From an uncultured bacterium (GTDB lineage Bacteria > Bacillota_A > Clostridia > Lachnospirales > Lachnospiraceae): a stretch of 64,000 bases of DNA. The stretch lies in contig CAJMOO010000001.1 in NCBI GenBank assembly GCA_905215045.1, forward strand, positions 1 to 64,000, given 5' to 3'. Below, in pieces: positions 43,939 to 52,545 of this stretch; the first letter of the stretch is position 1; every line of letters begins with the position of its first letter. The notes beneath the pieces were generated by a model. It saw only the letters and a program-made list of their open reading frames with translations, did no database searches and had not been told where the DNA came from. A program made the position numbers and the translations under genes.

Positions 43939-45243
43939 ATGAAATTTAAAAGAAAAACCATAAATGATCCAGAAGAGTTTCTTAAGGATATCAAAGATGG
44001 AGAAAGCTATGTCGCTTCTTTTTTGAAAGAATGTGAAGATGGTATATATTCTAACGAAATTAAAGGAATCAATCAAAATAATCTGTATGTTGGCGGAGCT
44101 GGTATTCTTCATATGTATGTGCAATTAGACCAGGTGTTTCATAAAGAAGAATATAAAAAAATCATTTTCGGCATGACAAAATATATCAGCCTTCATCCTT
44201 TAGACGGAGTGAAACTTGCAAAAAGAGACGGCGAATTTGTTCCAGGGATGGCTGAAGCATTTTATAGTGGAATCGGCGGGATTGGATTGATCTTAAATGA
44301 GGTCTATCATCTTTATCAGGATGAGAATGCAAAATCAGGAGCAATGAAGATTCTTGATTATTATTTAGATACTTATACAGAAGAAAACTCAGAGATTTAC
44401 TGGACCGATAATAGCCCAATCTTCTTTGATGGTGGGAATATCTTATATCTGCTGGATTGTTGCAAAACATATAAGGAATTATCTACAAAACTGAACGATA
44501 TCATTGTAAAAGCAACAGACCATATTTTAAATCATGCGATCAAACATGAGAATGGTGGGTTAGAAATCGATCATCTTCATGTAGATTTTAAACATAAAGA
44601 ACCAAATTTTGAATTCGGAACTGCCGGAGCTGGATATCTGTTTACGAAAGTCTATGAATATACAAAGGACTCAAAATATTTAAATGCGGCAAAACAAACT
44701 ATCATTTATCTAAAAAGCATTGCTGTCAAACAAAAGGAAGGATATTTAATTCCGTATAAATTAGGAGTTTATGATGATCTGTTTTATCTTGGAAACTGCC
44801 ATGGACCTGTCGGAACAGCAAAGCTTTTTTATGAATTATATCAGGTGACAAAGAATAAATCTTATCTTGAAGAGATTTATCAGCTGATTGATGGAGCAAA
44901 AAGCCTTGGAGCGCCATTTATACAGTCTGAGGGATTTTGGAATACAACATGTATCTGCTGTGGTCCGGCAGGCTATATGCCGATGTTTGTTGGATTGTAT
45001 CAATTAACGAAAGATTTAAAATGGAAGAATCTTGCACATGATGTTGGAGAAGTGCTTGCTGGAACGAAAGTAAAGAATCATTGGGAAATTGCATTTGATC
45101 GGACAAAACCAAAAGTGATCACAAGTCCTGCAGGTTATTTTACTGGAGCTGCGGGGATGGTTGTGGCTTTGTTGCAGATTTATTGTCTGGAGAAAAATGA
45201 AAATGGGATTGCAGGACTGGTCGATGATCCTTATATTAAATGA
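43939..45243 (+). CDS. LanC-like (lanthionine synthetase C family) protein
   Basis: 434 residues. The repeated alpha-toroid G-x-x-G helices typical of LanC are seen: GGAGILHMYVQL, GIGGIGLILNEVY, GTAGAGYLFTKVY, N-C-H-G-P-V-G (Cys287-His288), C-C-G-P-A-G (Cys340-Cys341) and GAAGMVVALLQ. Cys287 and Cys340/341 are in the zinc-ligand positions of LanC (C...CH), but His follows the first cysteine rather than the second. LanC proteins join cysteine thiols to dehydro-residues or, in animals (LANCL), glutathione adducts. There is no LanA, LanB or LanM in the window, so a peptide-lantibiotic role is unlikely. Follows the CysK-like gene by 16 nt. Confidence 0.75.
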   Translation: MKFKRKTINDPEEFLKDIKDGESYVASFLKECEDGIYSNEIKGINQNNLYVGGAGILHMYVQLDQVFHKEEYKKIIFGMTKYISLHPLDGVKLAKRDGEFVPGMAEAFYSGIGGIGLILNEVYHLYQDENAKSGAMKILDYYLDTYTEENSEIYWTDNSPIFFDGGNILYLLDCCKTYKELSTKLNDIIVKATDHILNHAIKHENGGLEIDHLHVDFKHKEPNFEFGTAGAGYLFTKVYEYTKDSKYLNAAKQTIIYLKSIAVKQKEGYLIPYKLGVYDDLFYLGNCHGPVGTAKLFYELYQVTKNKSYLEEIYQLIDGAKSLGAPFIQSEGFWNTTCICCGPAGYMPMFVGLYQLTKDLKWKNLAHDVGEVLAGTKVKNHWEIAFDRTKPKVITSPAGYFTGAAGMVVALLQIYCLEKNENGIAGLVDDPYIK

Positions 45244-45313
45244 AAATTTTGCACTCCAAATAGCATTGTGATAAAATAAACACATATGGATTTTATATTT
45301 TAGGAGGTAGCAT

Positions 45314-46570
45314 ATGAAAGTCAAAGGTGTAAGATTATATGCAAAAGATGATATCCGTCTGGAAGAATTCGAACTCCCAGAGATCAAGGATGATGAAATC
45401 CTTGTAAAGATAATGAGTGATTCAATTTGTATGTCAACTTGGAAGATGGTAAAACAAGGAGCAAACCATAAGCGAGTTCCAGCCGATGTTTATGACCATC
45501 CAGTTATCATTGGTCATGAATTTGCCGGAGATATCGTGAAAGTCGGTAAGAAATGGCAGGATAAATTCAAACCAGGACAGAAGTTTGCACAGCAGCCAGC
45601 AATTCCTGGTCAGGCAGAATCTCCGGGATATTCTTATACACAGTGTGGTGGTGCCGCAACTTACTGTATTTTCCCAAATGATATTATTGAAGCAGGATGC
45701 TTATGGACACATGAAGGAGACTCATATTTTGAATCTTCTGTAGCAGAACCTATGTGCTGTGTCATCTGTGGTTATAAGACAAATTATCATGTCAAAGACC
45801 GCTATGAGCATGTCATGGGAACCAAGAAAGGCGGAAGCATTGCAATTCTCGGTGGATGTGGCCCAATGGGATTAGGCGCAGTAAGCTATGCACTTGCTAT
45901 TGAGAATAAACCAGCCAAAGTTATCGTTACAGATATTGATGATGCGAAACTTGCCAGAGCGAATGAAGTTATTTCTGTGGAAGAAGCTAAAGAAAAGGGT
46001 GTAGAGTTAATCTATGTAAATACAGCAAAGATGAAAGATCAGGTTGAAGAGTTGAAAGCTTTATCCGTTGACGGTAAAGGCTTTGATGATGTCTTTGTTT
46101 ATGTTCCAGTCAAAGGTGTTGCTGAACTTGGAAATCAGATCTTAGCATATGATGGATGTATGAATTTATTTGCGGGTCCTACAGATCCTAATTTCTCAGC
46201 AAACGTGAATTTATATGACTGCCATTACAATGCAACAAAGATTCTTGGAAGTACTGGTGGAAGTATTGATGATATGAAGGAAGCCATTGACCGCGCAACA
46301 AGAAAAGAGATCAAACCGGCGGTTATGATCACTCATGTTGGGGGAATTGATTCCATTGTTGATACAACAAAGAATCTTCCAGATATTCCTGGTGGAAAGA
46401 AATTAACATATCTCCATATCAATATGCCAATGACAGCAATTTCTGATTTGAGAAATCTTGCAAAAGATGATCCATTCTTTAACGAACTTGCTGATATCTG
46501 TGATAAGCATAATGGATTATGGAGTGCTGAAGCAGAAAAAGCATTATTAACACACTATGGTGTAGAATAA
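45314..46570 (+). CDS. zinc-type medium-chain dehydrogenase, L-sorbose-1-phosphate reductase-like
   Basis: 418 residues. GroES-like N-terminal half (C-M-S-T-W-K-M; IIGHEFAG, with H and E of the usual metal set) and a Rossmann half (AILGGCGPMGLGAVSYAL; VIVTDIDDAKLARA). Length, and the large insert after the N-terminal domain, match SorE/sorbitol-type dehydrogenases. NAD(P)-dependent sugar-phosphate or polyol oxidation is likely. Strong AGGAGG before ATG; 70 nt from the LanC-like gene and 4 nt before the polymerase gene. Confidence 0.8.
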   Translation: MKVKGVRLYAKDDIRLEEFELPEIKDDEILVKIMSDSICMSTWKMVKQGANHKRVPADVYDHPVIIGHEFAGDIVKVGKKWQDKFKPGQKFAQQPAIPGQAESPGYSYTQCGGAATYCIFPNDIIEAGCLWTHEGDSYFESSVAEPMCCVICGYKTNYHVKDRYEHVMGTKKGGSIAILGGCGPMGLGAVSYALAIENKPAKVIVTDIDDAKLARANEVISVEEAKEKGVELIYVNTAKMKDQVEELKALSVDGKGFDDVFVYVPVKGVAELGNQILAYDGCMNLFAGPTDPNFSANVNLYDCHYNATKILGSTGGSIDDMKEAIDRATRKEIKPAVMITHVGGIDSIVDTTKNLPDIPGGKKLTYLHINMPMTAISDLRNLAKDDPFFNELADICDKHNGLWSAEAEKALLTHYGVE

Positions 46571-46574
46571 ACAT

Positions 46575-48083
46575 ATGAAAAAATCCAGAACATATATTGC
46601 CATTGATCTAAAATCATTTTACGCTTCCGTTGAATGCGTAGAACGAGGACTGAATCCATTGACAACAAATCTGGTCGTAGCAGATGAGTCAAGAACGAGT
46701 AAGACTATCTGTCTGGCAGTCTCACCTTCCTTAAAGTCTTATGGGATTTCAGGGAGGGCGAGACTGTTTGAAGTTATACAGAAAGTAAAGATGGCAAATG
46801 CTGACCGTAAGAGCCGGATTTATGGGGATTTTGATGGAGAATCTTATGATAAACCTGAATTAGACAAGGATCCAAAGAAAAAGATATCTTACATTGTTGC
46901 GCCGCCCAGGATGGCACATTATATTACTATGAGCCGCAAGATCTTTCGATGCTATCTAAAATATATATCACCAGAAGACATTCATCCTTATTCGATTGAT
47001 GAAGTTTTTATTGATGCGACGGATTATCTCAAATTATATCAGATGAGTGCTAAGGAACTTGCCATGAAAATGATCAAGGATATTCTTGATGTGACGGGAA
47101 TTACTGCGATGGCTGGAATTGGAACGAATCTTTATCTATGTAAGATTGCAATGGATATCGTAGCGAAACATACCGCTCCCGATGAAAATGGAGTTCGAAT
47201 CGCCAGTCTTGATGAACGTTCTTATCGGGAAAAGTTATGGGATCATCAACCGCTTACTGATTTTTGGAGAGTTGGAAAGGGCTATCAAAAGAAGTTAAAT
47301 AAAATGGGGCTTTTTACAATGGGTGATATCGCCAGATGTTCGATTGGGAAAGAAACAGATTTCTATAATGAGGATCTTTTATATCAGACATTTGGAATTA
47401 ATGCAGAACTATTGATCGATCATGCATGGGGATATGAACCATGTACGATGAAAGATATCAAATCTTATGAACCAGAGACAAAAAGCATTGGCAGCGGGCA
47501 GGTTCTTTCCTGTGCATATTCCTGTGAGAAAGCAAAGCTGGTTCTGAAAGAGATGATCAATGAACTGGTTCTTGATCTTTTTGAAAAAGGTGTTATGACG
47601 GATCAGATCGTTCTGACGATCGAATATGATACGGAAAATCTCAAGAAAGACTATAAAGGAGAGATTTCCACAGATATGTATGGGAGAAAGATTCCAAAGC
47701 ATGCACATGGAACGAGAAATCTTGAAGAATGGAGTGTCTCTGGTCGAAAGATTATGGCAGCAGCATTAAGTCTTTATGAGGAGATCACAAATCCCTCTTT
47801 AAGTATCCGTAAACTCTATGTGACAGCAAATCACATTATTTCAAATACAAAAGCAAAAGAGAAGAAACAGTATCACCAGATGTCTATGTTTGATCTTTTT
47901 CCAAAAGACAATACGGAGAAAGCTCCTGAAAAAGAAGCATCTGTCAAAGAAAAAAATCTTCAAAAAGCGGAACTTGAGATCAAGAAGCGTTTTGGCAAGA
48001 ATGCGATCATGCGAGGGATCAGTCTGGAAGAAGGTGCAACAGCGAAAGAACGTAATGATCAGATTGGAGGTCATAAGGCATGA
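46575..48083 (+). CDS. Y-family DNA polymerase (UmuC/ImpB-type)
   Basis: 502 residues. IAIDLKSFYASVECVERG (catalytic Asp ~11) and PYSIDEVFIDATDYL (catalytic Asp-Glu ~143) are intact, followed by helix-hairpin-helix GKGYQKKLNKMG and a little-finger domain. A translesion polymerase of the group usually paired with a YolD-like small protein, as here. No LexA-box sequence is obvious; it appears to be driven from the dehydrogenase promoter, with only 4 nt between. Confidence 0.88.
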   Translation: MKKSRTYIAIDLKSFYASVECVERGLNPLTTNLVVADESRTSKTICLAVSPSLKSYGISGRARLFEVIQKVKMANADRKSRIYGDFDGESYDKPELDKDPKKKISYIVAPPRMAHYITMSRKIFRCYLKYISPEDIHPYSIDEVFIDATDYLKLYQMSAKELAMKMIKDILDVTGITAMAGIGTNLYLCKIAMDIVAKHTAPDENGVRIASLDERSYREKLWDHQPLTDFWRVGKGYQKKLNKMGLFTMGDIARCSIGKETDFYNEDLLYQTFGINAELLIDHAWGYEPCTMKDIKSYEPETKSIGSGQVLSCAYSCEKAKLVLKEMINELVLDLFEKGVMTDQIVLTIEYDTENLKKDYKGEISTDMYGRKIPKHAHGTRNLEEWSVSGRKIMAAALSLYEEITNPSLSIRKLYVTANHIISNTKAKEKKQYHQMSMFDLFPKDNTEKAPEKEASVKEKNLQKAELEIKKRFGKNAIMRGISLEEGATAKERNDQIGGHKA

Positions 48084-48253
48084 AAAAATACGAAGATATG
48101 CTTGATATGAAACGTCCGGTTTCAAAAAAGCATCCGCCTATGCCGATCAAAGACCGGGCAGCACAGTTTGCTCCATTCGCTGCCTTATCCGGACATAGGG
48201 AAGCGCTTGCTGAAGAAATCAAAAAATACGATGAAGATCTTGGTTATCAATAA
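48080..48253 (+). CDS. YolD-like small partner of the Y-family polymerase
   Basis: 57 residues. ATG overlaps the polymerase stop (ATGA), GGAGGT upstream. The core RAAQFAPFAALSGHREAL is highly conserved among small proteins encoded after UmuC-type polymerases in Firmicutes. Its role is unknown, possibly a clamp or inhibitor subunit. Confidence 0.8.
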   Translation: MKKYEDMLDMKRPVSKKHPPMPIKDRAAQFAPFAALSGHREALAEEIKKYDEDLGYQ

Positions 48254-48263
48254 ACAAATATGA

Positions 48264-48305
48264 AAAAAGATGCATTCCTACAATTACAGTAGAATGCATC
48301 TTTTT
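48264..48305. terminator. bidirectional terminator
   Basis: AAAAAGATGCATTC pairs perfectly with GAATGCATCTTTTT over a 14-nt loop; it serves the polymerase genes and the convergent parvulin gene. Confidence 0.9.
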
Positions 48306-48336
48306 GTTCTATAGGTTTTCCCTATATGATAATAAC

Positions 48337-49080
48337 TTATTTTGTTACATATTTTTCTTTTAATTCAGCGATCTTGTTTCCATAGACATCGTTGCGTTTC
48401 TGCTGAAGGATAATGTTCTTAATTGTATCTGCAACATCTTCATAAACAGAAGTTTCTGCATCTTTCTTATCTTCAACTTTGATCAGGTGATATCCAAACT
48501 GAGTCTTAACAGGTCCTACAACGTGACCAATCTCTGCAGCAAAAGCAGCATCTTCAAATTCTTTTACCATCTGTCCTCTTCCGAAAGCACCAAGGTCTCC
48601 TCCCTGCTGGTTAGATGGACATGTTGAGAATTCTTTTGCAGCATCTTCAAATGTAACTTCTTCAGCAATGATCTTCTCAAGAATTTCCTGACATTTGTCT
48701 TCATCATCTACAAGAATATGTTTTGCATGAACTGTTTCACCAGCCATGAACTGATCTTCATTTGCTTTATAATATTCTTTTGCTTCTTCCTCAGTAACAG
48801 CGATGTCTTTCATAGCTTCTCCAAGAGCCATCTGTGCAAGGATTTCTCTTTTTGCTTTTTCTAAGTTATCTGCGAAAGCATCTGTTTCTTCAAGTTTTAA
48901 TTCTTCTCCTAATTTAGCAAAAAGATGAACAGTGATAATCTGTTCTAAACACTGATTTCTAAAGTGTTCATTAGAAGCATAAGCCTGCTGTTCTTTTGGC
49001 AGGGCAGCGATCAGTGCATCGACGTCTTTCTGTGTGATTTCTTCTCCGGCAACAACTGCCAGTACATTCTGGTTATCCAT
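48337..49080 (-). CDS. PpiC-type parvulin peptidyl-prolyl isomerase, cytoplasmic
   Basis: 247 residues from ATG 49080 (AAAGGAGAAATTACT upstream). SurA-like N-terminal helices (EEITQKDVDALIAALPKEQQ) precede a PpiC domain (~118-208: VHAKHILVDDEDKC; CPSNQQGGDLGAFGRGQMV; GPVKTQFGYHLIKV). There is no signal peptide, unlike PrsA, so it probably works in the cytoplasm. A longer frame upstream is not supported by any RBS. Confidence 0.88.
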   Translation of the reverse strand: MDNQNVLAVVAGEEITQKDVDALIAALPKEQQAYASNEHFRNQCLEQIITVHLFAKLGEELKLEETDAFADNLEKAKREILAQMALGEAMKDIAVTEEEAKEYYKANEDQFMAGETVHAKHILVDDEDKCQEILEKIIAEEVTFEDAAKEFSTCPSNQQGGDLGAFGRGQMVKEFEDAAFAAEIGHVVGPVKTQFGYHLIKVEDKKDAETSVYEDVADTIKNIILQQKRNDVYGNKIAELKEKYVTK

Positions 49081-49213
49081 AGTAATTTCTCCTTTAATCT
49101 TACTTGTGATTGAGGGCTTATTATACCATAAATCATAAGTATTTGGTAGATTTAAGTTTAAAAATAAGATATAATGAAAGAACAAATTATAAAAAGGAAC
49201 CGGTACGCAGCTT

Positions 49214-50521
49214 ATGGAGCAAATTATTAAGTATGAATTAATTATTAACAAAGCACTGCGATCTGCATTGGAATATGACAAACCAGACGAGCAGATCAAC
49301 GAATTTATCCGATTCTTCGGACAACATATCGGATCAGACCGATTCTATATTTTTGAAGATGATATCAAAAACCATGCAACCGATAACACATATGAATGGT
49401 GTGCGAATGACGTGACACCGCAGATTAATGAATTGCAGCAGGTTGATATGGATATTATCGAATGGTGGTATCAGTCTTTTGATAAAGGCGAGAATATCAT
49501 GATCACAGATATCGAAAGTATTAAAGAGATTCATCCTTTATCTTATGATATCCTTAAGATGCAGAATGTAGTGAATCTTGCAGTCAGTCCATTACGTTAC
49601 AAGGACCAGATCAGAGGATTCTTTGGTGTTGATAACCCTCCAATGGGTGATTTTAAGCGATTGTCAGAATTTCTTGATATGATCGGAACTTTACTTATTT
49701 CATTATTAAAATTAAGGAATTCTTTTCATAAGGCAAATGAATCTGCCAGATTAAGCAGTTATTCTGCTCTGGCGCAGATTTATTTAACAATGTATTTGGT
49801 AGATATCAAGGACGGAACTTACTATACGATCAAACGATCCGAACATATTGATAAAAGTGGCAATATCTATCTTCTGGATAACTTTCCCAAACAGATCGCA
49901 ACGGTTATGAAGAATCTGTGCGAAGAGAAGTTTTTAAAAGATGTTTTATCATTTATAGATACGGATACTCTGGAAGAGAGACTTGGAGAGAAAAACACCA
50001 TTGAGGATGAATTTATCGGAAAGGTTTCCGGCTGGTGCAGACAGCGTTTTATTAAGGTCGATCATGATGCTGATGGAAATTTACATCATGTACTATACTG
50101 TATTGAAGGAATTGATGCTGAGAAGCAAAGAGAAAGCAAACTTCGTTACCTGTCTGAAACAGATCGTATGACTGGTTTATATAACCGTGGATGTGGTGAA
50201 CGTAAGATCATTAAAGCCATAAAGAACAATTCGAAAGGATTTTTATGTCTGATCGACTGTGACAAATTTAAGAAAATCAATGATACTTATGGACATGCTG
50301 TCGGTGACCAGGTAATCATTGCCGTTGCGCAGGCGTTAAAGAAATCCTGCCGTGAACATGATATTGTTTTAAGACTTGGCGGTGCATTTTCAGACGGCGA
50401 TGAAGCATTAACCTTCGATCAGTTATATCGTTATGCTGATTCTGCCATGTATCACAGCAAAAAAGTTTTTGGCTATCATGCCACTATTTACGAAAAAGAT
50501 ATAGACCCGGAGGCAAAATAA
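49214..50521 (+). CDS. GAF-GGDEF signalling protein with the GGDEF signature deleted
   Basis: 435 residues. N-terminal GAF-like sensor (~30-165: FFGQHIGSDRFYIFED; PLRYKDQIRGFFGVDNP), then a middle linker and a GGDEF domain starting DRMTGLYNRG at ~318 with CLIDCDKFKKINDTYGHAVGD intact. The chain then reads R-L-G-G directly into A-F-S-D-G-D-E-A-L-T-F-D-Q-L: the E-F part of the active site and the ~45-55 residues that follow are missing in frame, while the C-terminal YADSAMYHSKK is present. Diguanylate cyclase activity should be lost. Divergent from the parvulin gene. Confidence 0.85.
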   Translation: MEQIIKYELIINKALRSALEYDKPDEQINEFIRFFGQHIGSDRFYIFEDDIKNHATDNTYEWCANDVTPQINELQQVDMDIIEWWYQSFDKGENIMITDIESIKEIHPLSYDILKMQNVVNLAVSPLRYKDQIRGFFGVDNPPMGDFKRLSEFLDMIGTLLISLLKLRNSFHKANESARLSSYSALAQIYLTMYLVDIKDGTYYTIKRSEHIDKSGNIYLLDNFPKQIATVMKNLCEEKFLKDVLSFIDTDTLEERLGEKNTIEDEFIGKVSGWCRQRFIKVDHDADGNLHHVLYCIEGIDAEKQRESKLRYLSETDRMTGLYNRGCGERKIIKAIKNNSKGFLCLIDCDKFKKINDTYGHAVGDQVIIAVAQALKKSCREHDIVLRLGGAFSDGDEALTFDQLYRYADSAMYHSKKVFGYHATIYEKDIDPEAK

Positions 50522-50522
50522 G

Positions 50523-51344
50523 ATGTCAATCATACCGATCACAGATTTTAACGACCCACAATTAGATATATATGCACGACTCTCCGAGGGACAACTGCTT
50601 CATTTTTATGAGCCGAAAGAAGGTATTTTTATTGCCGAAAGTCCAAGAGTGATACAAACTGCTTTTGATGCGGGCTATGAGCCAGTCTCATTTCTTGTAG
50701 AAGATCGTCATATCAAGACACAGGCAAGATCCATTTTGGAGCAGTATCCAGAGATTCCTGCTTACACAGCCAGTTATGATGTATTAAAACAACTGACAGG
50801 TTTTGTTATGGCAAGAGGAATGCTTTGTGCCATGCACCGTAAGAAACTTCCTTCACTTCATGATATATGCAAAGATACAAACCGCATTGCCATTATGGAA
50901 AATGTTATGAACCCAACGAATGTTGGTGCGATCTTTCGCAGTGCAGCGGCATTGAATATGGATGCCGTACTGCTTACCAAAGGATGTTCTGATCCGTTAT
51001 ACCGAAGATCTGTCCGTGTAAGTATGGGAACTGTCTTTCAGATTCCGTGGACTTTTATTGACCAGAGTGTTTCATGGCCTCAGGATGGTATCAGGCAGTT
51101 AAGGGAGCTTGGATATAAAACCGTTGCAATGGCGCTTACGGATCGATCAGTAAGGATTGATGATGAAAGACTGGCAGCAGAAGATAAACTTGCCGTGATT
51201 CTTGGAACAGAAGGCGACGGATTAAACGATGCGACCATCTCCATGTGTGATTACACTGCCAAAATCCCGATGGCACACGGTGTAGATTCTCTGAATGTCG
51301 CTGCTGCAAGTGCGGTTGCTTTCTGGCAGCTTTCAAAAAAATAA
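50523..51344 (+). CDS. TrmH/SpoU-family RNA 2'-O-methyltransferase
   Basis: 273 residues. A substrate-binding N-terminal domain (EGIFIAESPRVIQ) and a SPOUT knot: NPTNVGAIFRSAAAL, VAVILGTEGDGL-type segment, and IPMAHGVDSLNVAAASAVAFW, motifs 1-3. It methylates a ribose 2'-OH in rRNA or tRNA. Starts one nt after the GGDEF stop with GGAGGC upstream, so the two are co-translated. Confidence 0.9.
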   Translation: MSIIPITDFNDPQLDIYARLSEGQLLHFYEPKEGIFIAESPRVIQTAFDAGYEPVSFLVEDRHIKTQARSILEQYPEIPAYTASYDVLKQLTGFVMARGMLCAMHRKKLPSLHDICKDTNRIAIMENVMNPTNVGAIFRSAAALNMDAVLLTKGCSDPLYRRSVRVSMGTVFQIPWTFIDQSVSWPQDGIRQLRELGYKTVAMALTDRSVRIDDERLAAEDKLAVILGTEGDGLNDATISMCDYTAKIPMAHGVDSLNVAAASAVAFWQLSKK

Positions 51345-51379
51345 GCCAGTTTTATGACAGGAAGGAAATGTAAAAGAAC

Positions 51380-52276
51380 ATGAATTCAAATTTTGAACAT
51401 TATCGAATCTTTTATTATGTCGCCAAATACGGTAATCTCACAAAAGCAGCATCGGTACTGCACACCAGCCAGCCATCCGTAACAAGAACAATTCACAATC
51501 TTGAGAAAAATCTTGGCTGCCGCTTATTTGAGAGAAGCAAAACTGGAATGAAGCTTACTCCAGAGGGCGAAGTATTCTATGAATATATTGCCGCTGGATG
51601 TTCTCAGTTTTTTAAGGCAGAGAGTAATTTAAGTGATATGTTAAGTCTTGATAATGGAACGATCTATATCAGTGCAACAGAAACAGCTTTACATTGTTAT
51701 TTATTTCAGGCAATGGAATCTTTTAACGCCAGATATCCCAACGTCCATTTTAAGATTTTAAATAACAGTACAAAGAAATCGATTCACATCGTCAAAGAAG
51801 GCAATGTTGATTTTGCGGTTGTATCTGCACCGTTTCAGATAGAAAAGCCATTGAAGAAGATAACACTAAGAAAGTATCATGATATTTTGATCAGTGGAAA
51901 GCGCTATCGTGAATTAAAAGGAAAACAATTATCGATCAGACAGCTTTCCAAGTATCCATGGATCAGCCTGACATCTGAAGCGATCACAAGAAAATTCTTA
52001 AACCAATATTTTGAAAAGAATGGTCTAAAGTTTGAGCCAGATATTGAGCTTGCCACAACGGATATGATTCTCCCGGCAGTCCGGCATAATCTTGGAATCG
52101 GATTTATCCCGCCAGAATTTGCCACAGATGATCTTGATTCTGAAGAGATTTTTGAGATTCATGTGCAGGAGACATTTCCAGAACGCAATATTACGCTGAT
52201 TTATGATACAGAATATCCGCAAAGCATTGCCGCAAAGGAATTTCTCAAATTTTTAAATGACACGACAACTTTATAA
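51380..52276 (+). CDS. LysR-family transcriptional regulator
   Basis: 298 residues. Helix-turn-helix at ~18-45 (NLTKAASVLHTSQPSVTRTIHN...) and an effector domain (YISATETALHCYLFQAMESF). Unlinked to an obvious target: the genes around it are informational or wall-related. AGGAAGG precedes the start, 35 nt after trmH. Confidence 0.85.
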   Translation: MNSNFEHYRIFYYVAKYGNLTKAASVLHTSQPSVTRTIHNLEKNLGCRLFERSKTGMKLTPEGEVFYEYIAAGCSQFFKAESNLSDMLSLDNGTIYISATETALHCYLFQAMESFNARYPNVHFKILNNSTKKSIHIVKEGNVDFAVVSAPFQIEKPLKKITLRKYHDILISGKRYRELKGKQLSIRQLSKYPWISLTSEAITRKFLNQYFEKNGLKFEPDIELATTDMILPAVRHNLGIGFIPPEFATDDLDSEEIFEIHVQETFPERNITLIYDTEYPQSIAAKEFLKFLNDTTTL

Positions 52277-52280
52277 CATA

Positions 52281-52322
52281 AAAAAACTCCAAGGATGGAA
52301 TACCCATCTTTGGAGTTTTTTT
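52281..52322 (+). terminator. intrinsic terminator after the LysR gene
   Basis: AAAAAACTCCAAgGATGG pairs with CCATCtTTGGAGTTTTTT over a 5-nt loop, T-run following. Confidence 0.92.
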
Positions 52323-52334
52323 AGAACAATATAT

Positions 52335-52513
52335 AAAAGTGTAAACTAGTTACCTTGTTTATGACACTTTTATCATAACATGACCTGAATTGTGCGTAAA
52401 ATACATTTTTTACATCATATTCATAACAAATTGATATGGATAATCAAAAGTTTTTCTTAAGAAGTAAAAAATAAACTTTAATCATTTGATATTATAAAAA
52501 TATATGATAAAAT
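52335..52513 (+). promoter_or_regulatory. inverted repeat and promoter region of the LCP gene
   Basis: AAAAGTGT (52335-52342) and ACACTTTT (52364-52371) form an 8-bp inverted repeat. A candidate promoter, TTGATA (52486-52491) - 16 nt - TAAAAT (52508-52513), lies 32 nt before the start. The 269-nt gap shows no gene. Confidence 0.4.
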
Positions 52514-52545
52514 ACGGAGAGAGAAAATAAGGAGGGAATTTTATA

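Noticed and set aside
43939..45243. LanC-like gene read as evidence for a lantibiotic cluster
   Set aside because: No precursor peptide, LanB/LanM, protease or exporter is present within reach; the neighbours are SDR and CysK-like enzymes.
47841..48222. Minus-strand frames under the polymerase end
   Set aside because: Phenylalanine-rich antisense of lysine-rich coding sequence; no RBS or recognised domain.
49081..49299. 73-codon upstream extension of the parvulin gene
   Set aside because: The extension is hydrophobic and low quality, overlaps the divergent GGDEF start region, and a strong RBS precedes the ATG at 49080.
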